NCBI GenBank assembly: GCA_028818695.1
Contig: JAPPNK010000007.1
Span: forward strand, 50,144 to 114,143
DNA length: 64,000 nucleotides
Source: Candidatus Poribacteria bacterium
GTDB taxonomy: Bacteria; Poribacteria; WGA-4E; GCA-2687025
Reading direction: 5' to 3'
In this document: one piece after another, positions 9,189 through 17,324 of the stretch
Layout of the letters: every line of letters starts with the position of its first letter
Position numbering within the stretch: the first letter of the stretch is position 1
Program-made: the position numbers and the translations under genes
Notes under the pieces: generated by a model
The model's input: the letters and a program-made list of their open reading frames with translations, nothing else
Told to the model about the DNA's origin: nothing
The model's database searches: none

Positions 9189-10648
9189 CCTGTGTAACGG
9201 ACATTCCGCCACGGCGAAACAAGCGGCTGTCCGTCCTCTGGGCTGTGGAGATCTCCGTCCTTCGTCCATCCGCACTCCCGCGCCTCCAGCTCTTGAATGA
9301 GCCGCCCGCGCCACAGGTTGAACTCGCCCGCGCGTTCAGGCTGATCGGAGAGGTCGTTCAGCTCGCCGGGGTCCTCTTCCAGATCGAAAAACTGCTCCGT
9401 GTCGATGAGCGGCAGCCAGATATACTTGCGCTTGCCGTCCGTCACATAATGCATCTCCTGCTCGCGCGAGTAGCAGGCGCTATGCTCCCCGTGGATGTAG
9501 GGGCGCCAGTCGATCTGCTCGCCGCGCATCAACGGCAGCAGGCTGCGCCCGTCCAGATAGCTCGGCGGCTCTACGCCGGCGGCGTCCAGTATGGTCGGCA
9601 TGATGTCGCGCAGCTCGACCGGCTTGTCCGAGACCGGCAGGCAACGGCGCAGGCGCGGCGGCGGAGAGACGATCATCGGAACGCGCGCGCTGCCCTCGTA
9701 GGCGTAAGTTTTGCGCCATAGATGGTGGTCGCCGACCATATCGCCATGGTCGGAGGTGAAGAGTATCCAGACGTTGCGCGCCGTTTCGGGCTGATGGCGC
9801 GAGAGCCAGTTGCGCAGCCGCCCAATCTGCGAGTCGATGAAGGAGATTTCGCCGTAGTAGCCGGCGCGGGCGCGGCGGATGCGGAACGCGCTCTGTTTTC
9901 CGCGCCAGGCGTTGATGTTTGCCGCTTCGTTCGGCCGGTCATGCATATGCGCCCAGTCGCCGACATACGGCTTCGGCGTTTTTTGCCGATCGTACATTTC
10001 AAAAAAGGAGCGCGGCGGAACATACGGCGAATGCGGACGCGCAAAACTGATATTCAAAAAAAACGGGCGGGTGAAATCGCGGTTCGCCAAAAAATGAAGC
10101 GAGCGCGTCATCGTCCACGCCGTCGGATGCAGATGCTCCTCCGTATGCCACGGCCGCCCGATCCAGGAGTTCCAGTCGACGCCGTGGTCGTCTGGGGAGA
10201 TGTCCCGCTTTTTTTCGCGGTCGAACCATTGGCGGTATTCGTCGCGCTGTCCGTTTTGGCGCAGCCTGCCCGATTCGTCCAGTTCGCGCGATTGAAAGCC
10301 CATGGAGGCGCGCTGCGGATTGAAATGCCCCTTGCCGACCAGATGCGTCTGGTAGCCGCTGTCGGCGAGGTCGCCCGCCAGCGTATGCGGAAAGTCGTTT
10401 GGAAATCCGCCCTGTCCGCGCCCCATGCCGAGAACGCCCGTGTGCCACTGCGACAGCCCCGTCATGAGCGTTGCGCGCGCGGGAATGCACGACGGAACAG
10501 CCGTATAAGCGCAGCGAAAGCGCGTTCCGTTCGAGGCGAGATGGTCTAAATGCGGCGTGTCGACGACAGGGTGTCCGTCCGCGCTGAGGCAATCGCCGCG
10601 CATCTGGTCGGCTGTGATGAGTATGACGTTCGGTTTGTCTTCAGGCAT
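9185..10648 (-). CDS. Formylglycine-dependent sulfatase
   Basis: 487 residues from the ATG at 10648 (MPEDKPNVILITADQMRGD), overlapping murQ by eight bases. Alkaline-phosphatase fold type I sulfatase: the metal-binding start NVILITADQMRGD, catalytic motif C-I-P-A-R-A-T-L-M-T-G whose cysteine would be converted to formylglycine, SGYQTHLVGKGHF, TSDHGDMVGDH with metal ligands, and PYIHGEH near the end. No signal peptide is visible, so it may act on imported substrate or use another route. Likely substrate is a sulfated sugar; the murQ and SGNH neighbours hint at N-acetylated or acetylated saccharides. The anaerobic or aerobic FGly-generating enzyme is not in the window. Confidence 0.92.
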   Translation of the reverse strand: MPEDKPNVILITADQMRGDCLSADGHPVVDTPHLDHLASNGTRFRCAYTAVPSCIPARATLMTGLSQWHTGVLGMGRGQGGFPNDFPHTLAGDLADSGYQTHLVGKGHFNPQRASMGFQSRELDESGRLRQNGQRDEYRQWFDREKKRDISPDDHGVDWNSWIGRPWHTEEHLHPTAWTMTRSLHFLANRDFTRPFFLNISFARPHSPYVPPRSFFEMYDRQKTPKPYVGDWAHMHDRPNEAANINAWRGKQSAFRIRRARAGYYGEISFIDSQIGRLRNWLSRHQPETARNVWILFTSDHGDMVGDHHLWRKTYAYEGSARVPMIVSPPPRLRRCLPVSDKPVELRDIMPTILDAAGVEPPSYLDGRSLLPLMRGEQIDWRPYIHGEHSACYSREQEMHYVTDGKRKYIWLPLIDTEQFFDLEEDPGELNDLSDQPERAGEFNLWRGRLIQELEARECGWTKDGDLHSPEDGQPLVSPWRNVRYTG

Positions 10649-11567
10649 TGCCCCGCTTTCTTTTTTGTTTAAAAGAGTCCGCCTCTCCCCGCTCAAGCGC
10701 TGTCCGCAGGTTTCCGCCCGCCGAATGGAGCAGCCGCTCCGCCGCTTCGGCGTTGACGCCCCGTTTTAACATGACGACCGCCGCCTTGACAGAGCCGCCC
10801 TTGTCCAGCGCCGCCTGCGCCGCCGGTTTCTCCGCCTCTCCGAGCGTCATGACGAGCCGCAAAGCGCGCCGCCGCAGCTTCCGGTTCGAGAGTTGAACAT
10901 TCACCATCCAGTTGTCGTACACCTTGCCTGTCTGAATCATGGCGATGGTGGAGATCTGGTTCAAGATCAGTTTCGTCGCCGTCCCCGCCTTAAGCCGCGT
11001 CGAACCGGCGATGATCTCCGGTCCGACGACCGCGCAGATCTGCCTGTCCACAAAGCTGTCCAGGCTGCGGTTCGGCGGCGCGCAGCATAGCAGCGCCGTC
11101 TTTGCGCCGAGGCGCTTCGCCTCCTTCAACGCGCCCAACACATACGGCGCCGTCCCGCTCGCCGAGACGCCGATGAACGTGTCCAACGCGCAGATCCCGA
11201 TCTCTCGAACCGCCTGCGCGCCGCCCTCCGGCGAATCCTCCGCGCCTTCAACCGCCTTGCGCAGCGCCGCGTCGCCCCCGGCGATCAAGCCGACGACCGT
11301 CTCCGGCGGAACGCCGAAGGTCGGAGGACACTCCGCGGCGTCCAATGCGCCGAGGCGTCCGCTCGTTCCCGCCCCGGCATACACAAGACGTCCGCCCGCC
11401 CGAAACGACGCCGCAGCCCATTCCGCCGCAGCCGACACATCCTCCTCCGCCGCCGCCGCCGCTTCCGCCGCCAGCCGATCCTCCGCATGAAAAACGCGCA
11501 GCGCCTGCTCAACCGAAAGACGGTCGATGCCGACCGAACGCGGATTGCGCCGCTCCGTCTGCTTCAA
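10641..11567 (-). CDS. murQ: N-acetylmuramic acid 6-phosphate etherase
   Basis: 308 residues. MurQ splits the lactyl ether of N-acetylmuramate 6-phosphate to give GlcNAc 6-phosphate and lactate. It is a SIS-domain protein: the opening TERRNPRSVGIDRLS and then GGRLVYAGAGTSGRLGALDA, AECPPTFG, the IAGGDAAL segment and FIGVSASGTAPYVLGAL match the family; TKLILNQISTIAMIQTGKVYDN is the conserved late block. The C-terminal helices (MLKRGVNAEAAERLL) are the usual UBA-like end. Cytoplasmic. The ATG overlaps the upstream SGNH gene by four bases and its end overlaps the sulfatase start, so the run is one operon. No anmK or kinase is nearby. Confidence 0.95.
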   Translation of the reverse strand: MKQTERRNPRSVGIDRLSVEQALRVFHAEDRLAAEAAAAAEEDVSAAAEWAAASFRAGGRLVYAGAGTSGRLGALDAAECPPTFGVPPETVVGLIAGGDAALRKAVEGAEDSPEGGAQAVREIGICALDTFIGVSASGTAPYVLGALKEAKRLGAKTALLCCAPPNRSLDSFVDRQICAVVGPEIIAGSTRLKAGTATKLILNQISTIAMIQTGKVYDNWMVNVQLSNRKLRRRALRLVMTLGEAEKPAAQAALDKGGSVKAAVVMLKRGVNAEAAERLLHSAGGNLRTALERGEADSFKQKRKRGNA

Positions 11568-12559
11568 GCGGCAAAGACGGTCTGCGCAACCGTCTTCACA
11601 AAGTTGGCGCCCAGACGCTTATACCCCTCCGCGTTCGGATGCAGCTGGTCGGGCAAAAATTCGTTCAGCTCCGGACCGAAGATGTCGAGACCGCTGAAAT
11701 AATGCACATTGTCGTCGCCGCATGACTTGAGCGCGTCGACCGCCGCCTTCACCTCGGCGCGCATGCCTTGAAGCGAAAAGCCGACGTTGTTCCGGTTCTC
11801 TTCGCGCGGCGGGGAGTAGATCGGCGAGATGAACGCGAGCGGTATGTCGGGGTGTTTTTCGCGTATCGTCTGCGCTGTGCCGATGACAGCCGGGCGGAAC
11901 GCGCGCGGACTGAGGCTGTTGGCGCCCTGAATGTTGATGCCGCAGCAGATAGAGATGTAGTCCGCCTCCATATCCCTGATGAGGCGCGCGATCATCGGGT
12001 CTAAGTGGCACTGTCCGCCGAAGCCGAGGCAGGTCAGGTTGAAGTCGCATGCCCGCGCGGCGACGCCGGGCCAGGTGAAACAGGGCGAGGAGGCGGCGCC
12101 GCACTGCGTGATGGAGCTGCCGTAGGTGATCCAGCGCGGACGCCGGTCGTTGAACGCTTCAACCCGCGCGCCGTCCGAAAGCTCAATCGATTTCAGTCGA
12201 AACTGCCCGCCTTGCGGAAGCCAAAGCTCCACCCGTTTTTGATGCGCAGGCAGCCCTTCAAACAGAAAGCTCTCCTGCCCAGCCAGCGGCGCCGTCTCAA
12301 CATAGCCGCCGTCGATGCAGAGGTCGATGGGGGCGGAGCCGCCCTGCCGCACGACGCTGCCGCCGACGGAGCTGGCGTCCGTGATGAAGGAGATGCGGAC
12401 GCCTGCTGGAGCGGACGCCGGCCCCTCAATGCCGCCTGGGAACAGGGCGCGCTGCTCATACGGGATGCGCCAGGGCATCGTCCATTCTTCGGCAATATGC
12501 AGCTCCACGACGCCCTGCCATGTGAGCCTCGAATCGGTCGGTTGTAACGAGTAAGCCAT
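11564..12559 (-). CDS. SGNH/GDSL-family hydrolase
   Basis: 331 residues, no signal peptide. The N-terminal half (about 1-140) is a beta-rich accessory domain like the carbohydrate-binding N domain of acetylxylan-type esterases. The second half has the SGNH blocks: ITYGSSITQCG (nucleophile Ser), LGFGGQCHLDP (oxyanion Gly), CCGINIQG (oxyanion Asn) and DQLHPNAEGYKRLG (Asp and His). This pattern points to a serine esterase or lipase that removes acyl groups from sugars. First gene of the overlapping run, hence promoter probably upstream of 12559, near the repeat. The exact substrate is unknown. Confidence 0.85.
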   Translation of the reverse strand: MAYSLQPTDSRLTWQGVVELHIAEEWTMPWRIPYEQRALFPGGIEGPASAPAGVRISFITDASSVGGSVVRQGGSAPIDLCIDGGYVETAPLAGQESFLFEGLPAHQKRVELWLPQGGQFRLKSIELSDGARVEAFNDRRPRWITYGSSITQCGAASSPCFTWPGVAARACDFNLTCLGFGGQCHLDPMIARLIRDMEADYISICCGINIQGANSLSPRAFRPAVIGTAQTIREKHPDIPLAFISPIYSPPREENRNNVGFSLQGMRAEVKAAVDALKSCGDDNVHYFSGLDIFGPELNEFLPDQLHPNAEGYKRLGANFVKTVAQTVFAA

Positions 12560-12702
12560 GCGCTTTTTCTCCGAACAGTACGATGAATGGGTTGCTTGCT
12601 AGTATCGCAGATTGCGCCGCGCTTGTCATGCAGCCCGCATTTGGGTAGTAAGCTTATACGGAGGTTTATTTTTTGACCCTAAAGCGTCCGCGCCGCCCGC
12701 CG

Positions 12703-12797
12703 CCATTCCCGCGAAAGCGGGAATCCAGAAACCTACCAGACCGCTTCCATATTCCAAAACAGCTCTCTAAAATCAAAATCATCGTCTGTAGAGATTG
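12703..12797 (+). repeat. Dispersed hairpin element with long tail (copy B)
   Basis: Hairpin ATTCCCGC-GAAA-GCGGGAAT, then the tail with CCAAAACAGCTCTCTAAAAT and CAAAATCATCGTCTGTAGAG. Left of the hairpin, CTAAAGCGTCCG (12679-12690) and GCTTATACGG (12652-12661) also recur in the same order before the hairpin at 32321, so this element may start near 12650. It occupies most of the gap 12560-12847 between two divergently ending genes on the minus strand. Confidence 0.75.
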
Positions 12798-12847
12798 TCC
12801 GCATTTGATCGCCCCAACATACCGCGCCTTCCGCCTAAGACCTGGCG

Positions 12848-15148
12848 CTAGTCGTCCGAAGCGGAGCGCCTTGAACGGAAGAGTGCGCATGGGACGACCA
12901 TCTCGCCTAAGGAGACGCCCCCGCTTTGAAAACCGCCCTGTTCCTCCGCGCCCGTCGAAAAATAGAACCCAGGATGCGCAAAGGCGCACTGCGGCGTGCT
13001 CGGATTTGGAAAACGAATCGCCTCCGAGTTGAAGTACGCCGCGCGGGACATACGCGCCTCGCGCTCCGTCATGGACGCAACGCCGATCCACCGCGGATGA
13101 ATTTCGTTCAGATTCTGATTCGCCAGAAACGCCGGCTGCGTCGTTTCGCATGTCCCGCCGTTTGAAACGACCATCACGACGGCTCTCGGCGGTATCTTTT
13201 TTAAAAAAGAGTCGAGATGCTCCTCCGCCGCCTGCAGCAGCTCGGCGCGCGAATCGCCGGCGCCCTTGCGTTTCATCGGGCCGGAGCCTTTCAGGACAAT
13301 GTTCGCCAGAACGACCCCGCGCGTTATTTCTGGAAAATGCAGATTCGACGACCCGACCGTCTCAACCGAGTGGATCGACTCGGCGGCAAGGCGGTCTTTC
13401 AGCAGCGGTCCAGGCGGGCCTGAATCGCCGATCGACGGGAAGCGGCCCAGCAGAAGCGCGCTCGTGTTGTACTTCCAGCTGGTCGGCAGCAGAGCCAGCA
13501 TCGGGCGCGTCCATTCCAGCCGGTGGCGCGGCAGAGCCTTTGACACAACCGGCGCGATCAGCTCCCATTCGTCCCAGCGCAGCCCCTGAAACAGGCAGAC
13601 GACCGCCAGCGGCATGCGGGAGCGCTCGCTCAGCCGTTTCCACTCCGGCAAGAAGAAGACGTCTAAAAAATCGACGGTCAAAGCGGGCGGCGGCGCCTTG
13701 CGCGAAATCCAACGGACATAGCCGCGCTCCACCGCATACGCAAACGCAAGATCGCAGACATCCAAAATGCGCCCCGCCTCCTCCAGAAGCGCCTCCGGCT
13801 CCCCCGACAGCATCGCCGCCCCGCGCGAAAGGCGGCCCAGCAGCTCGTCCCGAAGCAGCGACATCGGCGTCAAACAGCGCGGATACAGCTCCTCCATCCA
13901 CTGCTCAATCTCAAGGGAGTTGAAGCGGCTTTCCCAGTTTTCGGCGTAATACTGCTCCACCAGCTCCGACAGCCGAAGCGTCGACATGAACAGATCGGCG
14001 GCGTCGTTCAGGCTGCGGTAGTAGGCGGGGTATCGGGCGCCCAGGTGCGTTTGGCTCAGGACGCGCCGCAGTTTCGCCAAGCGCGTTTTGGAGATGGAGC
14101 CTGGGCTGTCGACCGCGCGGGGCAGCAGGACGCGCAGGCACTGCTCCGTCAGGTAGCCGGAGACGGTCTCCTCGGCGGCGATGCGGAGCGCCGTCTCGGT
14201 TTTCTTGCCGCCTTCTAAGCCGATCAGGTTAAAAAAAAGCTGCTCCCGTTCAGGCAGCTGCGTAAGGGAGCGTTCGGCGATGCGCACATGGGAGACGGCG
14301 CGTTCAGGGTCGTTTTGGAGTATGTCGCTGCAGACGTTGGAAAGTTCCTCTGGGCTGTGGTTGGAGTATTTTGCCCAGGTGGCGGCGTTGAAAAACTGAG
14401 GGAGGAGCAGCTGCGGGTTGGAGCCGTATTTGCGTAGAAAATGAGTCGTCCAGATGAAGGCGGCAAAGTCGGGGTCGCGGGCAAGTTTCTGTTCGATGGA
14501 GACGCTGCGCTGGATTGCCGCTTGAACCGCCTCGGCGGCGGGTCGGTTGCGCGTGAAAAAGCCGATGAGTCGATCGTCTTCTTCGGTCTGACGCCAGAGT
14601 TCCAGCGCTTCTTCTTCGCTCATCGGCTCGCGCAGGGAGCGTCCTAGAAACGCCTCGGCGATCATCGCGGGCGTTTGAGACGCGGGGACTTCCTCGCCCC
14701 ATGCCGCCCGCCGTTCGATCAGTCCGGGCAGCGCGTCCCAGAAGTCGGCGCCGCGCAGCAGGTCGACTCCCGCCGGCCATGCGCATTCGGGGGCGGCGAG
14801 CTCCAGCGCTTTGAGGGGGGAGATGTCGACGAAAGCGGCTCGGCTTGTCAGATCGGCGGCGGGCTGCAGGCTGGGCGGTTCCCCCGACAGAACGACGACC
14901 GCCAGCGGAAACGCCCCCTCGGCGTCTTTCAGGTCCTCTAAGGCGTCGCGCAGGGACAGCATATGTTTGAAAAAGACGAGGCGGTAGGTTCGTCCGCGAA
15001 ACGGCGCCCAGAGCGCCCCCTCCATCAATCGGTTCGGGTCGCGCACAAATAGAAATCGGGACGGCTTGCCCTCCGCCTCCGCCTCCGCCTCTAGAAGCGA
15101 TCCGATCAGATCCGCCTGCCGCGCCGTATTTTTTTTGCTTATGTTCAT
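12848..15148 (-). CDS. PglZ-fold protein, probable pseudoenzyme
   Basis: 766 residues, cytosolic. Residues 1-490 are mostly helical with no recognised motif. From about 500 the order of PglZ (alkaline phosphatase superfamily) blocks is recognisable: AVVCLFQGLRWDEW (normally V-I-D-x-L-R-Y-D), LALLPTSWKYNTSALL-LGRFPS (normally PT-x-T-x-x-A-L-x-G), VVSNGG at 660-665 (normally S-D-H-G) and QSGGVSLGEMVVP at 741-753 (normally H-G-G-x-S-x-E-E-M-x-V-P). The aspartates and histidines that should bind metal are replaced by Q, N/G and S. PglZ is known from BREX and from PorX-type regulators; here it stands alone. A binding or scaffold role is inference. Confidence 0.7.
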   Translation of the reverse strand: MNISKKNTARQADLIGSLLEAEAEAEGKPSRFLFVRDPNRLMEGALWAPFRGRTYRLVFFKHMLSLRDALEDLKDAEGAFPLAVVVLSGEPPSLQPAADLTSRAAFVDISPLKALELAAPECAWPAGVDLLRGADFWDALPGLIERRAAWGEEVPASQTPAMIAEAFLGRSLREPMSEEEALELWRQTEEDDRLIGFFTRNRPAAEAVQAAIQRSVSIEQKLARDPDFAAFIWTTHFLRKYGSNPQLLLPQFFNAATWAKYSNHSPEELSNVCSDILQNDPERAVSHVRIAERSLTQLPEREQLFFNLIGLEGGKKTETALRIAAEETVSGYLTEQCLRVLLPRAVDSPGSISKTRLAKLRRVLSQTHLGARYPAYYRSLNDAADLFMSTLRLSELVEQYYAENWESRFNSLEIEQWMEELYPRCLTPMSLLRDELLGRLSRGAAMLSGEPEALLEEAGRILDVCDLAFAYAVERGYVRWISRKAPPPALTVDFLDVFFLPEWKRLSERSRMPLAVVCLFQGLRWDEWELIAPVVSKALPRHRLEWTRPMLALLPTSWKYNTSALLLGRFPSIGDSGPPGPLLKDRLAAESIHSVETVGSSNLHFPEITRGVVLANIVLKGSGPMKRKGAGDSRAELLQAAEEHLDSFLKKIPPRAVVMVVSNGGTCETTQPAFLANQNLNEIHPRWIGVASMTEREARMSRAAYFNSEAIRFPNPSTPQCAFAHPGFYFSTGAEEQGGFQSGGVSLGEMVVPCALFRSRRSASDD

Positions 15149-15247
15149 TCCCCTCTCTGCATACTATAGCGCATTGACCGCATTCTGACAACGGCGATCC
15201 TCTCACGTCGTCATGTCGGCACAAGCCATGTCCCACATGAAGCATGT

Positions 15248-15278
15248 CCCCGTTAAAACGGGGAACGGAGCGGGAATC
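15248..15278 (+). repeat. Degenerate hairpin in 225-base gap
   Basis: CCCCGTTAAAACGGGG (15248-15263) followed by GAGCGGGAATC resembles a decayed copy of the dispersed hairpin. It sits in the gap 15149-15373 between the PglZ and WD40 genes, where no other feature is visible apart from the ribosome site of the WD40 gene. Confidence 0.4.
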
Positions 15279-15373
15279 TTAAAAGAGCCGTCTGCCGTCC
15301 AAGCGCGGCGCCCTGTCCGCCTTGACGCCCCGCCCAGCGCAGTTTATGCTCTCAACAGGAAAAGGAGGCGTCC

Positions 15374-17239
15374 ATGAACAAGTACCTTTCTTGGATCGGC
15401 GCGCTCTTCTTGATTGGCTGCGTCGGCGCGGCGGAGGCGGCGGATCCCGACCCGTCGCACTATATTTCCCGCCTCGGCCTTCCCGACGGCGCCAAGCTGC
15501 GCATCGGCAGAGGGAGAGCCAACTCGATCGCCTACTCGCCCGACAGCAAGCGACTCGCAGTCGGCGGAACCCATGGCGTCTGGATCATCGATGCGCAATA
15601 CGGCAAGGAGGTCGCGCTGCTTCAAGGGCATACAAGACCGGTCAAGTCCGCGGAATATGCGCCGGACGGCAAGACCATTGCCAGCGCCAGCGAGGACAGG
15701 ACAGCGCGCATCTGGGACGCTGAGACCGGCGCGCTTCTCCATACGCTAGAACACAGGAGAATTGTCAATTCAGCCGCGTATTCCCCGGACGGCAAAACCA
15801 TCGTCACAGGATGTTTTGAAAACAAGATTCGAATCTGGGACGCGCAGACCGGTTCCCTTCTCAGAATCATCGAAGGACATACGGACGAGGTCAATTCGAC
15901 GCAGTATTCTCCTGACGGCGGCTTCATCGTGAGCGGCAGCGGCGACGGCACAGCGCGTATCTGGGACGCGCAGACCGGCGCGCTCCTGCGCGTATTTGAA
16001 GGACATACGGAGAGGGTCACATCAGCGGCGTACTCTCCGGACGGCAAAACGATCGCCACTGGAAGCTATGACGAAACGGTTCGCGTCTGGAACGCCGAGA
16101 CCGGCGCGCTCCTCCATACGCTTGAAACCTATGAGAGGGAAAATACCGCGTCCTATGTGTACTCGGTCAAGTATTCGATAGACGGCAGTTTCATCGCAGC
16201 CGGCGGGCAGTTTTTGCATGTGAGTCTATGGAATGCCGACAACGGCGCGCCCATTCGCCCGTTCGATGGATATAGGAGTGTTGGAGATGTCGCCTTTTCA
16301 CCTGACGGGCATAACATTGCTGGAAAAACTTCGTCGGGCACGGTCAAAATCTGGAATATCGAAATCGGCGCCTTGATCTATACGATAGGCGGGTTTAGAA
16401 GCGGCGTCGAATTCGCCTCGTTTACGCCGGACGGCAACGGAGTCGCCGTTATTTTCTTACTCGGTTTACGCATTTTTGATCCTGAAACCGGGGCGTATCT
16501 CAAACGGATCCCAAATATCGGTGGATGGGAAGCAGCCTTTTCGCCGGACGGAAAGTTTGCCGCCGGCGTTGAACCAAGCAGGATGATAAACATCGTTGAG
16601 GTCGAAACCGGTTCAAGGGTCCATACGCTCAAAGGGCATACTGATCAGATCATTTCCGTTGCATATGCGCCGGGCGGGAGATTCGTTGTCTCCGGAAGCC
16701 GCGACCAGACGGCGCGTATCTGGGACTCTGAAACCGGCTCGCTTGTCCATACGCTGGCAGGCCATTCAGACTGGGTTTCATCGGCGGCGTATTCGCCGGA
16801 CGACAAGACGGTCGTCACCGCAAGCCGCGATCAAACGGTTCGTATCTGGGACGCCCTCACTGGAGCGCATCTCAAAACGCTTGAAGGGCATACCGACCGA
16901 GTGTACAGCGCGGCGTATTCTCCAGATGGAAAAAGAATCGTCAGCGGCGGACGCGACCGAACTGTTCGAATTTGGGACGCCGAGACCGGCGCGAATCTCA
17001 AAACGATCAAAACATATGTAGTCAATTCGGTGGAGTATTCCCCAGACGGCAAGACGTTCGCAACTGCAAACTATGACGGAGCCATCAGGGTATGGAACTC
17101 TGCGACGGGCGCGCTTCTCAAAACATTCATTGGTCATAAATACTGGGCTCATTCGGCGAGATACTCGCCGGACGGGAAGTCGCTCGTCAGTTCAGGACAA
17201 AGCGGCTCCGTTTTTGTCTGGGACATCTTTGACCTCTAA
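15374..17239 (+). CDS. Secreted WD40 repeat protein (14 units)
   Basis: 621 residues from an ATG with AAAAGGAGG seven bases upstream. Residues 1-23 are a signal peptide (core IGALFLIGCVGAAEA). The rest is WD40 repeats: the ending pattern R-I-W-D-A-x-T-G-x-L-L occurs in almost every unit, with the start pattern V-x-S-A-A-Y-S-P-D-G-K. Counting the W-D or equivalent turns gives 14, which would make two seven-bladed propellers. Units six to eight are the most diverged (W-N-I, F-D-P, V-E-V). Such proteins serve as extracytoplasmic scaffolds; nothing shows a partner. High mutual similarity of units 1-4 and 9-12 implies recent internal duplication. Confidence 0.92.
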   Translation: MNKYLSWIGALFLIGCVGAAEAADPDPSHYISRLGLPDGAKLRIGRGRANSIAYSPDSKRLAVGGTHGVWIIDAQYGKEVALLQGHTRPVKSAEYAPDGKTIASASEDRTARIWDAETGALLHTLEHRRIVNSAAYSPDGKTIVTGCFENKIRIWDAQTGSLLRIIEGHTDEVNSTQYSPDGGFIVSGSGDGTARIWDAQTGALLRVFEGHTERVTSAAYSPDGKTIATGSYDETVRVWNAETGALLHTLETYERENTASYVYSVKYSIDGSFIAAGGQFLHVSLWNADNGAPIRPFDGYRSVGDVAFSPDGHNIAGKTSSGTVKIWNIEIGALIYTIGGFRSGVEFASFTPDGNGVAVIFLLGLRIFDPETGAYLKRIPNIGGWEAAFSPDGKFAAGVEPSRMINIVEVETGSRVHTLKGHTDQIISVAYAPGGRFVVSGSRDQTARIWDSETGSLVHTLAGHSDWVSSAAYSPDDKTVVTASRDQTVRIWDALTGAHLKTLEGHTDRVYSAAYSPDGKRIVSGGRDRTVRIWDAETGANLKTIKTYVVNSVEYSPDGKTFATANYDGAIRVWNSATGALLKTFIGHKYWAHSARYSPDGKSLVSSGQSGSVFVWDIFDL

Positions 17240-17324
17240 CGGCGTTGAAATGCGGAGTGGGCGTTCTGCTTCGTTAATTCATTAACAATGAATGCGCGAA
17301 TCGGTCGTTCGAAGGAGGAGGCGA

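Noticed and set aside
12848-15148. BREX defence island
   Set aside because: Only a PglZ-like protein is present; no brxA/B/C, pglX or other BREX genes lie near it, and its metal residues are missing.
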